NCBI GenBank assembly: GCA_001600695.1
Contig: BCKQ01000002.1
Coordinates: 558,001-622,000 of the forward strand
Direction of reading: 5' to 3'
DNA: 64,000 nucleotides
Source: Ascoidea asiatica
Lineage: Eukaryota > Ascomycota > Saccharomycetes > Ascoideales > Ascoideaceae
Shown here: positions 42,580 to 52,523 of the stretch, in pieces
Layout of the letters: the number at the start of each line of letters is the position of its first letter
Position numbering within the stretch: the first letter of the stretch is position 1
Notes under the pieces: generated by a model
Told to the model about the DNA's origin: nothing
Seen by the model: only the letters and a program-made list of their open reading frames with translations
The model's database searches: none
Position numbers and translations under genes: made by a program

Positions 42580-45500
42580 CTATAATATATCGTAAGCAAG
42601 TACCTTAAATGAAAGAGGTATATCCTCATCATCATATAGCAATCGTTTCATCTTCAGATAATAATCTACTCTAGAAGTTGAACTTGAATCCGAGTCTTTT
42701 CTATATTTCCAAAAGACCCTTTCTTCAACTTTCAACTCTTCAATTTCTTTCATAAAAACCTGTCTGGTTTTCCTTAATTCATCTTCTTCTGCCTGACGTT
42801 CTTCATCACCACAACTTTCAGAACTTAAATCAGATTCAGAAGAAATTTCCAAATCTAAATCTGTTCCATACTGAAATGGTTCTTCTATGAAGTCACTATT
42901 AAAACCTAAATCTTTAGTTTTAAGATTTTTTCTATTTTGAGAGGGTCGGATTAAAAAACTTGTATTCCTTTTTTTTGAAGGTGATTTTAAGAATTCATTA
43001 TTTGAGTAATTAACTCTATTAACCACTCTAGAATCTTTCATTCTATTCATATGTTCATTATAATAAGTTCGCCTATTAGTTTCTCGTCTTAAATTTTGGG
43101 TTGGTCTTCTCAGATTATCAATAAAATTATTCTGTTTTTCAACATTAGTATTCTGCTGAACAGGATTTTCAATTTCTTCAAGTATATCAATTGCATGTGT
43201 AATATCGTTTTTGATGTTCCCAGATGAATTATCATTTGAATTTATATCTTGATCTTCAAACATTTCATTTATAAAAGGATTTTTTTTTTCTCTTTGGATT
43301 ATTTTTTGTATTAAAGTGGCACTTCCATTTTCAAAATCAAAAATTGTTTTATTTGGAATTTCATTTTTCTTATTATTACTTATCTCCTGTATATTATTTG
43401 AACTTATCTTTCTTGGGGAAACTTTATTGATAACAACTGGTGATCTAGATCTATTTAAAATGTTATGAAATTTTGTTGTAGAACTTAAAAGATTAGATGA
43501 TTTACGAATTGATTTCAAGTGATGAACTTGATCATCTTTAGTATTGATTTGTGAATTAATTTCTGGGATTATTCGTTGTAAATTTTGTAAAGGTATAGAT
43601 CCAGATTTTGGTTTTTGTACTTTTGACAGCACAGATTTTTTTTGCTTTCCTTGTTTGAAAAACCAAGATTTTTTACCAGCATCAATAATTTCATAATATT
43701 TTGCATATTTTGAAACAGATCTCATTTGTGATAAAGTTCCTGAAACATTTAAAGCATTTAATGTCTTGTCAGAAATATAAAACCTATATTTACTAAGTTC
43801 AATAAATATGCTATCAAGATGTTGAAAATTGGTTACATTACCTTTAAGTTCTTGTTTTAATTTTTTAAAAGATGCAGAAAATCTTTTCTCATTAAATAAT
43901 GAAAATTTTGGTAAATTTGATTTTGAATCATCATTTTCACTTTCATTCACGTCATTGTAAAAATCTAATGGTGAAAATAAAGTTGATTTAACTGGTTTTT
44001 TCTTAGGAATAATATTATTTGACTTTGGAACAGGTTTTGAAATAGATTTTATTCTAGAATCATGATATATTGTAGAAGAATTAATTCTTTTATTCTTTGT
44101 AGAGCTTCCATTAATAGAATTATAATTTCTTTGAGAAGTGACCTGAATTCTATCACTATTATCATCACTATTATTATCACTATAAATATCGCTATAATTA
44201 TCAGTAACATTATCACTATTACTACTGTCACTAAATAATTCTTCAATTGTTTTTTTCCTTGTATTATGATTTTTAGATCTCGGCACTGGGTTGGAAACTT
44301 TATTGCGTTTTCTTGGAGATTCTTGAACAGTATATGAATTTTCATCAGTAGAGTCTTCATCAAAAATAATATTTTTTCTTCGTTTCTTTCGTGAGTGTAA
44401 AATTGGTTCGATCTTTTCAATGAAATGATCATTTGTTAAATCAATATGGGAAGACGGAATAGAAGGGGGAGAGTTAATTTGTTCATCTTCAAGACTAATA
44501 ATTTGTAATGAAGTATCAGGAATTGAAAGATTTTCTGGACTTAAACTTGGTTTAATGTCTTCTAATTCAGGTTCTTTAATAATAGGATATGATTTATTTT
44601 TATCTACAATAGTAATTTCAGTTGAAGTTTGAATATTATCATCAACAATACATTCAGGTTCATCACCTTCTTCTTCTTCTTCATCATGAATTTCAGGAAA
44701 AAGAAGAGGATCAGATTTATTAAGTAAATTTAATAAATTTTCATGTTCTTCTTCAAATTCATCTAAAAATAATAAAGCATCTTTAGGTGGACACCAATAA
44801 CCATCTAAAACTTTTTTATCATAACAACAAATATAATTAATTTCCATTTGATGTAATTTATCTCTATAATATAATTCTTCTTCAACATGCATTTCAGGAT
44901 CTTCAGGTTTTCTATCATCTAATTTACTTATTGATTTATAAACAGCAAATTGAATTATTTTTGAAAAATTTACCCAACCATCACTATATCTTCTATAAAT
45001 TACAAAAGTTTTTGCAGGTTTATTTTGATCATTAACTTTTAATTTACAACTTTCACCAAGCATGGTTATAGTTGTATTTTTTGATAAAATTCTTTTAAAA
45101 TTTTTTATTTGATAAAGTCTTTCATCAGAAATTTTAAATTCTATTGGAAATCCATCAAATGAATTATAATCAGGAGAAAGATAAAAAAAAAATTTTCTAA
45201 CTTCTAAATCAACTTCACTCATTGAATTTTCATTTTCTATTGGATAACCTTGTAAAGAAATTTCAAGAATATATTTAAGATATGGATAAAGATTATAAGT
45301 TCCAATAAAATCACGAGCAACAGTTATATTAACCCAATTACCACCAACTAAAGTTTTATCATTATATTGAATTAAAAGATTATTAGCTTTACAAGTTTCA
45401 ATAGCATCTTTTCTAATTCTTTTTGCATCTTGTTTATGAATAACATAATATAAATTAGCAAATTGATCAAGATTAAATAAATTATCATGAAGTCTTCTAA

Positions 45501-45912
45501 GGATTCTAACATTATGATTGAGATTAATATTAACAAACATTTCATAATATGTAAAACCACAATATGAAGTAATTGCAATCTTATTAAAAGATAATAAAGG
45601 TTTAACTAAATTAAAAATTTCACATTTTTTACAAACATTAATTGTAAAAGTTAATCTTGCCCATTTTTGACCTTGAGATAATTCACGAAATTTTTTATCA
45701 TATTTATCTAAAAATTTATAAAAAATATTTTCATAATCTCGATTAATTAAATTAACAAAATCACTTATATTACACCATGAACCAATTTTTGTTCTCATTA
45801 ATCGGCAATTACCAACACGATAAACATAAACTTCATGTCCATCTTCAATAATATCAGTTTCAAAACTTACATGTTGATCATTATTGCGAGCACCCAATAA
45901 CTTACTTGACAT
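42580..45912 (-). CDS. Large protein with three KilA-N/APSES-like modules and a TFIIS-N-like region
   Basis: 1110 residues; I do not recognise a named orthologue. The N-terminal 390 residues seem to hold three related modules. Module 1 (about 27-110) has VYRVGNCRLMRTKIGSWCNISDF, then KWARLTFTINVCKKCEIFNLVKPLL. Module 2 (about 117-216) ends GNWVNITVARDFIGTYNLYPYL. Module 3 (about 282-388) has VIYRRYSDGWVNFSKIIQFA, then LDGYWCPPKDALLFL. These mimic the KilA-N/APSES pattern of a strand pair with GW-NATxIL, later G-W-VPLE-A--LA--Y-VY--L. An acidic stretch and a long disordered, basic and Ser-rich region follow. At about 670-760 a helical block (ELSKYRFYISDKTLNAL ... WFF) resembles the TFIIS N-terminal/LW domain. 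Likely nuclear and chromatin- or DNA-associated; that is inference. Confidence 0.7.
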   Translation of the reverse strand: MSSKLLGARNNDQHVSFETDIIEDGHEVYVYRVGNCRLMRTKIGSWCNISDFVNLINRDYENIFYKFLDKYDKKFRELSQGQKWARLTFTINVCKKCEIFNLVKPLLSFNKIAITSYCGFTYYEMFVNINLNHNVRILRRLHDNLFNLDQFANLYYVIHKQDAKRIRKDAIETCKANNLLIQYNDKTLVGGNWVNITVARDFIGTYNLYPYLKYILEISLQGYPIENENSMSEVDLEVRKFFFYLSPDYNSFDGFPIEFKISDERLYQIKNFKRILSKNTTITMLGESCKLKVNDQNKPAKTFVIYRRYSDGWVNFSKIIQFAVYKSISKLDDRKPEDPEMHVEEELYYRDKLHQMEINYICCYDKKVLDGYWCPPKDALLFLDEFEEEHENLLNLLNKSDPLLFPEIHDEEEEEGDEPECIVDDNIQTSTEITIVDKNKSYPIIKEPELEDIKPSLSPENLSIPDTSLQIISLEDEQINSPPSIPSSHIDLTNDHFIEKIEPILHSRKKRRKNIIFDEDSTDENSYTVQESPRKRNKVSNPVPRSKNHNTRKKTIEELFSDSSNSDNVTDNYSDIYSDNNSDDNSDRIQVTSQRNYNSINGSSTKNKRINSSTIYHDSRIKSISKPVPKSNNIIPKKKPVKSTLFSPLDFYNDVNESENDDSKSNLPKFSLFNEKRFSASFKKLKQELKGNVTNFQHLDSIFIELSKYRFYISDKTLNALNVSGTLSQMRSVSKYAKYYEIIDAGKKSWFFKQGKQKKSVLSKVQKPKSGSIPLQNLQRIIPEINSQINTKDDQVHHLKSIRKSSNLLSSTTKFHNILNRSRSPVVINKVSPRKISSNNIQEISNNKKNEIPNKTIFDFENGSATLIQKIIQREKKNPFINEMFEDQDINSNDNSSGNIKNDITHAIDILEEIENPVQQNTNVEKQNNFIDNLRRPTQNLRRETNRRTYYNEHMNRMKDSRVVNRVNYSNNEFLKSPSKKRNTSFLIRPSQNRKNLKTKDLGFNSDFIEEPFQYGTDLDLEISSESDLSSESCGDEERQAEEDELRKTRQVFMKEIEELKVEERVFWKYRKDSDSSSTSRVDYYLKMKRLLYDDEDIPLSFKVLAYDIL

Positions 45913-46487
45913 AATTCATATCTGTTTTTTTTTTGTTTTTGTTTTTAGCTTTTTCCAGGTGTTATTTTCAGGCTTTCTTATTATTTCTTTCAATATTCAA
46001 TTTTCAAGAAAATTAGATTCTCGATGAATAATTGTCTTAATGTATGTTTCTTTGTTTACTACCAGTAATATTGTTGATACTGTTGTCTATTTCCCTTTGG
46101 TGTTATTTAGTATTTATTATTATTTTTAGTTACTAATAATTTTAGGGTAGTTGTAGTTATTATTCATTGTTGTTTAATTATATTTAGTATTTACGTGCTT
46201 TGCAGAGTTCTGATAATTTTGATCCACTGATAATAGGGAGATTCCTCGCAGTCAAGGGCTCAGAAAGGGAAACAGTTCACTTTTCGCGTGAAGGTGCAAT
46301 AAGCGCCAGTAATTCTCACTGGAGAAATGTCCTGTTTTTACATGGGTGGAGAAACAAATATCTGTATTATAAATTGGCTACATAAGCAAAAAAACATTTT
46401 ATTAGAATTGGTTACTTTCTTGCAATTTAAGAGGGAGGTAACCGGTGCAGTTTATAGTTTACTTTAGTTTTTTTTCAACAGTGGCCC

Positions 46488-46534
46488 ATTTGCAAACACA
46501 AAACCTAGGTTAAATAAGGTTTTGTGATGCAAAT
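46488..46534. repeat. Compound hairpin, 17 paired bases
   Basis: Outer arms ATTTGCA/TGCAAAT and inner arms CACAAAACCT/AGGTTTTGTG are both perfect. They are separated by a small AA/A bulge and a 10-nt loop. Confidence 0.85.
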
Positions 46535-46553
46535 TGCAGCTGGGTTTTGCTCA

Positions 46554-46707
46554 AAGCCACAGGAAACCAAAACCAGAACCACGGGTCAGTATTTTAGGTC
46601 AGAGCCTTTTTTAGATGTTGTTAGGGAATGCACTATAATCAATAAATGGGACTCGCTCTGCACTAAAATGTTGAACCTGTGGTTCTGATTTCGGTTTCCT
46701 ATGGCTT
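46554..46707. repeat. Imperfect inverted repeat, 33-nt arms
   Basis: The left arm (46554-46586) and right arm (about 46675-46707) are reverse complements with four differences in 33 positions, all transitions. The loop is about 88 nt. It could be a foldback element or the stem of a structured RNA. Confidence 0.8.
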
Positions 46708-46957
46708 ACAATTGTGACTTTATCTCAAGATCTTGATTAACACTGATTTCAGTAATAAATAATAGATAATAGAATTGAATAGGTTGATAGTTAGATAATT
46801 GAATACTCAGATTGAATAGTATAATCTACATATGTAACTTATATTATTTTATAAAATACAGCTATGATTCAATTCTAAGAGATTTCCAATAGTAATAGTC
46901 AAGATATGAGCTCACTGGCTTTTGTAAATTTTTTTTGTTTCATTTATTTTCTCAATT

Positions 46958-48271
46958 CTAGAGTTCATCAGTACGATTATTCATAGCAGCAGGAATTTCT
47001 AATAAATGATCTATTAAACCTCTATTAATTAAATATTGAACAATAAAAGCTAATAATACAACCAGTATTAAACTTAAAAGTATTGATAAAATTGTATTAA
47101 CTTTATTTGCACCAGCTATATTCATATTTGAAGATGATGCATAAAATTTTGGAGGTAATTTAATTATATGAACAGTATTTGCAGCTGATACACTTGCTAA
47201 ATATTGTCCAGTTGGAGAAAATGTTACTTTTGTTATAACAAAATTATGAACTTTTTTTAAATTAAATAAATTTTTAAAATTTTTAAATTTATATAAACAT
47301 ATTGAACAATCACTACCAGAAATTGCAATTAATGAATTATTTAAATCAATTTCTGATTTTGTAATTGATTTATTATTTCCTTTATCTTCAATAATTTTTA
47401 CAATAATATTTGGCCAAAAATCCATTGAAGTAATTGATCTAATTTTTTTATTAATTAAATTATTTGAAATTAAAATTTGATCTTTAATAGAATAATGAAT
47501 TATTGAAATTCCCCCAAAATCTTTTATATTACAACCAATTATAATTTCATTATTATTAATAAAACGAACTTTTGAAAAACTTATATTTTTTAAAGATTGT
47601 TTATTATTTAAATTAAATAATGATGAATTTTTTTCTAAAATTATTTTACCAGAATTTGTTGAAATAACTTTAAAAAAATCATTCGTTATATAAATTAAAA
47701 ATTTACCATTTGGAGAAAAATGTAAATCTTTAATTATCATATTTTTTTTTTCATTAAATTTAAATTTTGTTGATAATGAATTTAATGAATTTTTATTAAT
47801 ATCAATAATTAATAATTGTGGATTTAATTCAATAGAATTTGAAATTGCAGCAAATTTTGAATCATCAGATATACAACAACATTTTGTATAATTATTTGGA
47901 TTATTTTTAAAATCTGTAAATAAATTAACAGATTTTTTAAAAATTAAATGTTGATCAATATAATCATAACGTCTTAAATGATTATTTTGTCCATTATTTT
48001 TAATATTATTTGAATTTTCATTACATCCCATAAGAATTACATCACCATTTGTATCTAATGACATTGGTGAATCACTATCTGGCGGTAATTGAAGTTCTCT
48101 AAATCTTTTAACAATTGTTGATTTTCTATTAAAATCAATTTGTAAAGCAGATAATTTATTTGGAATTCCATGATTTCCTTCACCACCACCACCTGCAACT
48201 AATAAAGTATCTTCATCAAGAAATCTGGCACCAAAAACTGGATATCCAACATTATAAGTCGTAACATCCAT
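46958..48271 (-). CDS. SEC12: Sec12, Sar1 guanine-nucleotide exchange factor
   Basis: Type II ER membrane protein whose cytosolic beta-propeller activates Sar1 to start COPII coat assembly. I start at the internal Met (48269-48271), giving MDVTTYNVGYPVFGARFL, matching the Saccharomyces start. The longer frame would add 21 hydrophobic residues that the family lacks. The product is 437 residues. The conserved N-terminal loop DTLLVAGGGGEGNHGIPNKL is intact, as are ILMGCNENS and YLASVSAANTVHIIKLP. A single transmembrane helix near the C-terminus (TILSILLSLILVVLLAFIV) leaves a short lumenal tail of roughly 25 residues. The Saccharomyces tail is much longer. Confidence 0.95.
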   Translation of the reverse strand: MDVTTYNVGYPVFGARFLDEDTLLVAGGGGEGNHGIPNKLSALQIDFNRKSTIVKRFRELQLPPDSDSPMSLDTNGDVILMGCNENSNNIKNNGQNNHLRRYDYIDQHLIFKKSVNLFTDFKNNPNNYTKCCCISDDSKFAAISNSIELNPQLLIIDINKNSLNSLSTKFKFNEKKNMIIKDLHFSPNGKFLIYITNDFFKVISTNSGKIILEKNSSLFNLNNKQSLKNISFSKVRFINNNEIIIGCNIKDFGGISIIHYSIKDQILISNNLINKKIRSITSMDFWPNIIVKIIEDKGNNKSITKSEIDLNNSLIAISGSDCSICLYKFKNFKNLFNLKKVHNFVITKVTFSPTGQYLASVSAANTVHIIKLPPKFYASSSNMNIAGANKVNTILSILLSLILVVLLAFIVQYLINRGLIDHLLEIPAAMNNRTDEL

Positions 48272-48943
48272 TGAAAATAAAGTAAAAAAAAGTGAATTTA
48301 TTATATATAATATACAAATAAAAATCAAATACAAGAATTGAAATTATCTTTTATAAAATCAATTGAATAACAACTAAATTAACTGAATTAAATCAAATCA
48401 AACCATTATCTAAAGGCATTCATTAATTTATGAACAAGTCATTAATAAATACTTACTAATTATAAAAAATAGTGTAAGCTGAGCATAATAAAATTATAAA
48501 TTCAATAATTGAGTCCCCAATTGAGAAGACCCAGAAGTATGGTAAAGACCATTTTATTGGGTCATGTATATACATGTACGTTTAACAGTATATTGCATCA
48601 TAGCCACAAACTTGGTTAAGTCCAATTTGTTGGATGACGTATATGTATGCATATGTAACAGCATAATACGTCACACCCACAAACTTGGCTTTGGAATTGA
48701 ATTTTCCAAATTTTTGAAATTTCACCAACAAATATAAAAAGTGCAACGTTCATCAAGAAATTGTTGGAAACGATTTTCATTTCAGTATGGAGTAACTAAC
48801 TATGTTGTTGTAGTCGACTGAATATTTAAATAACTTAATGTACTTTTTTAGAGTTGAGCTCTTAGTGATAGATTAATGTGATAATAAGATGGTGGCATAA
48901 TACACATAAGTAATATGGTATTTTTCTTTTCAAAACTTTTATA
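48272..48943. promoter_or_regulatory. Divergent promoter of SEC12 and the 48.9 kb gene
   Basis: 672 bp containing a degenerate 59-bp direct repeat with internal palindromes (48557-48688). No gene supported. Confidence 0.5.
48557..48688. repeat. Degenerate 59-bp direct repeat, 73-bp period
   Basis: 48557-48615 and 48630-48688 align without gaps with 44 of 59 identical by hand count, ending in a shared ACAAACTTGG. The first copy holds the 14-bp palindrome CATGTATATACATG. The second is bounded by TGACGTAT and ATACGTCA, a perfect inverted pair with CRE-like cores. Confidence 0.75.
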
Positions 48944-50773
48944 ATGAATCAATTCAGTTCACTTTCTATTTCTAGTTTCGAAAATATTATAATACGAAGA
49001 GATCCTCCAATTAAATCAAATTCAAGTTCAAAATCGTTAATAATATCAAGTTCATCAAATATTTACGATCTAAATACTGAAAAAAATGATATTTCTTTAG
49101 TCTCAAATTTAAATCAATTCTATAAATTCATTTCTGATGAAAAATGTATTGAAAAAATTTCAAATAATATAAAAGAATTAACAATATTTGATAATTTATT
49201 AATTTTCAAAAATTCAAAACAAATTTTAGAACTTAATGATTTATTAAATAAAATTACTGAAACTTTACTAATTAATAATCAAAACTCATTAATTTCTATA
49301 ACTATATATAATAATGATTTAAGAAATTCTATTAATCAAAATTTTCTATTCAATAAAATTTATCAATTTAAGAGTTTAAATTCGATTATAATTGATAATT
49401 TTAATGAGTTCCAAAATTTATCAGATTCAATTAATAATATAACTTTTTTAATCAATGATAATTTAAATTTCAATTTAAAAGATTATTCTAATGAATCTTT
49501 AAGTAAAATTATAAATAATATATATAATATAAAATCTTTGTCAATTCTTGATAATTTCAATTATCTATCTTTCAACTTCTTTCAAAAACTCAGAGAAATT
49601 TCAGATCATTTAAATTTACAAAATTCACAAAATTCACAAAATTCTTTCAAGAAATTAAACCTATCAACTTTAAAATTAAATTATTCTCATGATTTATTTT
49701 CAATTAATAATAATTCACTAATTCAAAATCTAAATTTGAATGATTTAATTGATTTATCATCAATTACTAATTTACAATTAATCATAAATTGTTCAATTGA
49801 AAATTGTAATTGTTTAGATTCAATTTTAAATTTAACTTTTATCAATCTTCAAAAAATTGCTTTTTTTTATTTACAATCAAATTTAAAAAATAATTTTGAA
49901 AATTATGATCATTATAATTATGAAAATTGGGATATAAAAATCTGTAAATTTTTAATAAAAAATAAAAAAAAAATTGATAGTTTATTAATTTATCATGATT
50001 CTTCAATTGATGGTAAAATGGATAATTGTGTTGAAGGTAATTATTTAAGAAGAAAAAAAATATTCATTGAAACTTTACCAAAATTAAAAAATTTAAAAAA
50101 TTTAATCTTACCAACTTTTTTATATCAAATATCTTCATATGATTTAATCACAAATGATTTAATTTGGAATGGTTGTGATTGTAATCATTGTTTAGAAATT
50201 TTACCAAATATTGATAATTATTTAATGTCTCATCAATATTATAATAATTATGATTTTGCTTTTAATGATATGATTTCAAATTCATTTTTCGCATTTTTAA
50301 GTGATATCTTAGTTAAAAGAATTTCATTTTTTCTGAAAAATGAAAAATTTGAGAAAAATGATTCAAATAATTCAATTTTAAATAACTCATCATTATTTGA
50401 AATTTTAGATTCTTATGAAAAAAAAATTTCACCAAATTTAATCTCCTGGAATTTACATGGATTTTTAAATATAACCTGTACAAATTATGGGGATTTAGAT
50501 GATGATAAATTTTATAGTCAAATTGATGATTTAAAATTTAATGATGAAATTAATAATAATAATTATTATAAAGATCCAAATTGTGAATTTAACGAAGATT
50601 TTTTAAAAGATTTAATAATATGCCTTGATCATTTCTTTCATGATTATATTCAATGGTTTGTTAATAATTTACCAAATCTTGATTCTATAATGTTAAATGG
50701 AATTTATTATAGAATTAATTCAAGTAATGATAATGATAATGGTAGTAAAAAATGGAATTTAGTTTATGATTAG
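48944..50773 (+). CDS. Unidentified Leu/Asn-rich protein, possibly LRR/F-box-related
   Basis: 609 residues, not securely recognised. Composition is dominated by Asn, Leu, Ile, Ser and Asp. Irregular leucine-rich segments such as LKELTIFDNLLIF-like, LNSIIIDNF, LKNLILPTFLY and LPNLDSIMLNG are spread through the protein. This fits a curved leucine-rich-repeat fold, as in some yeast F-box-type proteins. No clear F-box is seen at the N-terminus. A cysteine cluster (NGCDCNHCLEILPNID, around residue 405) may bind metal. No membrane segment. Asn homopolymers reflect AT bias. Convergent with CTK3. Confidence 0.6.
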   Translation: MNQFSSLSISSFENIIIRRDPPIKSNSSSKSLIISSSSNIYDLNTEKNDISLVSNLNQFYKFISDEKCIEKISNNIKELTIFDNLLIFKNSKQILELNDLLNKITETLLINNQNSLISITIYNNDLRNSINQNFLFNKIYQFKSLNSIIIDNFNEFQNLSDSINNITFLINDNLNFNLKDYSNESLSKIINNIYNIKSLSILDNFNYLSFNFFQKLREISDHLNLQNSQNSQNSFKKLNLSTLKLNYSHDLFSINNNSLIQNLNLNDLIDLSSITNLQLIINCSIENCNCLDSILNLTFINLQKIAFFYLQSNLKNNFENYDHYNYENWDIKICKFLIKNKKKIDSLLIYHDSSIDGKMDNCVEGNYLRRKKIFIETLPKLKNLKNLILPTFLYQISSYDLITNDLIWNGCDCNHCLEILPNIDNYLMSHQYYNNYDFAFNDMISNSFFAFLSDILVKRISFFLKNEKFEKNDSNNSILNNSSLFEILDSYEKKISPNLISWNLHGFLNITCTNYGDLDDDKFYSQIDDLKFNDEINNNNYYKDPNCEFNEDFLKDLIICLDHFFHDYIQWFVNNLPNLDSIMLNGIYYRINSSNDNDNGSKKWNLVYD

Positions 50774-50911
50774 CCTATTTTCTTCTCTACTCTATTATGT
50801 AGAAAGAAAGTTATAATCTTTTAAAAGCTTATATAGACAAAATAGATATATTAATATATGAATATATATACTATATGATAATGAAAAATTTTACATAAAA
50901 ACTTTTAAATC

Positions 50912-52117
50912 TTAATTTATTATATTATAGCTAATAGGTGCAATTTCACTCATTTCTTGAAACCTTATTAAGTCATCTTCTATAATTTCACCATATTTAT
51001 CCCATAAAGCATCAAATTCATTTGTATCCTCTGGAAATTTTTTATTTCTATCAACAACCCATAAAGTTTCTTTAGCTTTTTTATGTCTTTCTCTATCTGC
51101 CTCCATTCTTGAAAGTATTTTTTCTTTTGATAAAGATAATTCATCTTTTATAGTATTTTGATTAAATTTTATATCATCATCTTCTTCAATATTATAAGTA
51201 ATATTCAAAGATTTATTTATTTCCATATTTTTTTCATATATTATAAAATCTTTAAATGAATAATATTCACTTTGTAATTTTCTATTTAATAAGATTTGCC
51301 AAGCTCCTAATAAACCATCTTTAATTTCATCACTTTCAGATGTTAAAATTTTAAAATCAAATTTTATTGTACCGAATTTTTGTTTGTTATCAACAATTAA
51401 ATTTATTTCATTTATTAAACAATCTTTTGAATCATTTTCAATAGAATCTATTAAATTGGATGGTTTTAATTTAAAGTTTTCTTCTATGTCTTTATTTTCT
51501 TGATTGATTGTTTCATCTTTGTTAATTGTTTGGTTTTCATTTTCATCTTGATTTGATTTATCTTTTGTGGAAGTGATTAAATTATTATCTAAATTTTCAT
51601 TATAATCAGATAAATTTATTTCCATTTTATCTATTGCATTTTGAACAGATTTTTGTATAGATTCTTTCTGAGTTTCATTTAATGAAAAATTATTATAATT
51701 TTTAATATAATCTTGACAATCAGATGTATCCAAATGCCAATCATTTGTAATTTCCAATAATATTTGAAACCCCATTCTTAAATTACTTAAACCATCTTGA
51801 GTTGGTGGTATTATATGATTAATAAAACATGGTAAATTTTTTTGAAGTTGATTAATATATGGTAATTTAATATTTTCATCAGAATATGTTTTAGCGCTAA
51901 GTCTTACTTGAGTTATTAAACTTTCAATGAAATAAAATATAGTTAATCTTGAATTTAGATCAACTTTTGATAAAACTTCAATTATACAAGAAACGAAATC
52001 ATCTTGATTTTCATAATATCTTAAAGCTAATGATACACAAGAATTTATAATTTGAGTTGAAGGTATCAAATTTGATAACTGCTTTGAAAATTGTAATCTT
52101 GCTTCGAATGCATCCAT
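50912..52117 (-). CDS. CTK3: CTD kinase I gamma subunit Ctk3
   Basis: Regulatory subunit of the CTDK-I kinase that phosphorylates Ser2 of the RNA polymerase II C-terminal domain. I start at the Met at 52115-52117 (MDAFEARLQFSKQL), matching the Saccharomyces Ctk3 start MDSLEARLQF and dropping 14 hydrophobic codons. The product is 401 residues. The N-terminal helical CID-like domain (about 1-140) is followed by an acidic Asn/Glu-rich insert. The diagnostic C-terminal block RMEADRERHKKAKETLWVVDR is near 345-365, followed by EFDALWDKYG. Shares a divergent promoter with LST8. Confidence 0.92.
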   Translation of the reverse strand: MDAFEARLQFSKQLSNLIPSTQIINSCVSLALRYYENQDDFVSCIIEVLSKVDLNSRLTIFYFIESLITQVRLSAKTYSDENIKLPYINQLQKNLPCFINHIIPPTQDGLSNLRMGFQILLEITNDWHLDTSDCQDYIKNYNNFSLNETQKESIQKSVQNAIDKMEINLSDYNENLDNNLITSTKDKSNQDENENQTINKDETINQENKDIEENFKLKPSNLIDSIENDSKDCLINEINLIVDNKQKFGTIKFDFKILTSESDEIKDGLLGAWQILLNRKLQSEYYSFKDFIIYEKNMEINKSLNITYNIEEDDDIKFNQNTIKDELSLSKEKILSRMEADRERHKKAKETLWVVDRNKKFPEDTNEFDALWDKYGEIIEDDLIRFQEMSEIAPISYNIIN

Positions 52118-52523
52118 TATTGATATTAACAAATTAAAAAAGATTCCAAAAATAATCAATTGACAATCTTTTTCAAAAATAATTAAAGCTGATTTAAGTT
52201 TCTATTGCAAAAGTATAGTATCGACAATATTAAAAAAAAGATGGTTTACCGGTAGAGCTCTATAATTTCGGGATAACCGTTGCCTATTACGGCCGTCAAA
52301 TAATAAATATCCAAGTAAAAACACGTGACTGCTCCGGCACTGAGTTCTTCTTCTTTCATTTTATTTTGTTCGTTCTTTGAAGTCTTTCTCAGACGTAACT
52401 AAAATCACAAAATCAGATAATCGAAGAATCAAGAACAATGTTGTGGGTTGATCAAACAATCTTTGGTAGAAGAATTAATGAGAAAATGTGCTGCAGGGAC
52501 GACAGTTTATAACTAGAAACAAA
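52118..52523. promoter_or_regulatory. Divergent CTK3/LST8 promoter
   Basis: 406 bp with a CACGTGA E-box at 52322-52328 and a short GC-elevated patch. No gene supported. Confidence 0.5.
52322..52328. promoter_or_regulatory. CACGTGA E-box (Cbf1-type) in CTK3/LST8 promoter
   Basis: Reverse complement reads TCACGTG. It lies about 200 bp before both starts. Motif-only assignment. Confidence 0.4.

Larger units (their letters stand above)
45913..46957. other. 1.0 kb spacer with structured, GC-elevated segment
   Basis: Upstream region of the KilA-N-like gene and 3' flank of SEC12. From about 46200 to 46720 composition is less AT-rich. That part contains a compound hairpin (46488-46534) and a long imperfect foldback (46554-46707). 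No ATG-initiated frame of interest. Confidence 0.5.

Noticed and set aside
46200-46385. 61-codon frame in the structured spacer
   Set aside because: No family similarity; more likely chance in a GC-elevated patch.
48272-48334. Longer SEC12 start adding a hydrophobic N-terminal segment
   Set aside because: The family starts a few residues before YNVGYP and has its membrane anchor at the C-terminus; the extension is AT-rich upstream sequence.
52118-52159. Upstream start for CTK3
   Set aside because: MDAFEARLQF at 52117 matches the family start; the extension is hydrophobic and unconserved.
52488-52523. Upstream start for LST8
   Set aside because: The Lst8 family begins MSVIL, which is the internal Met at 52524.
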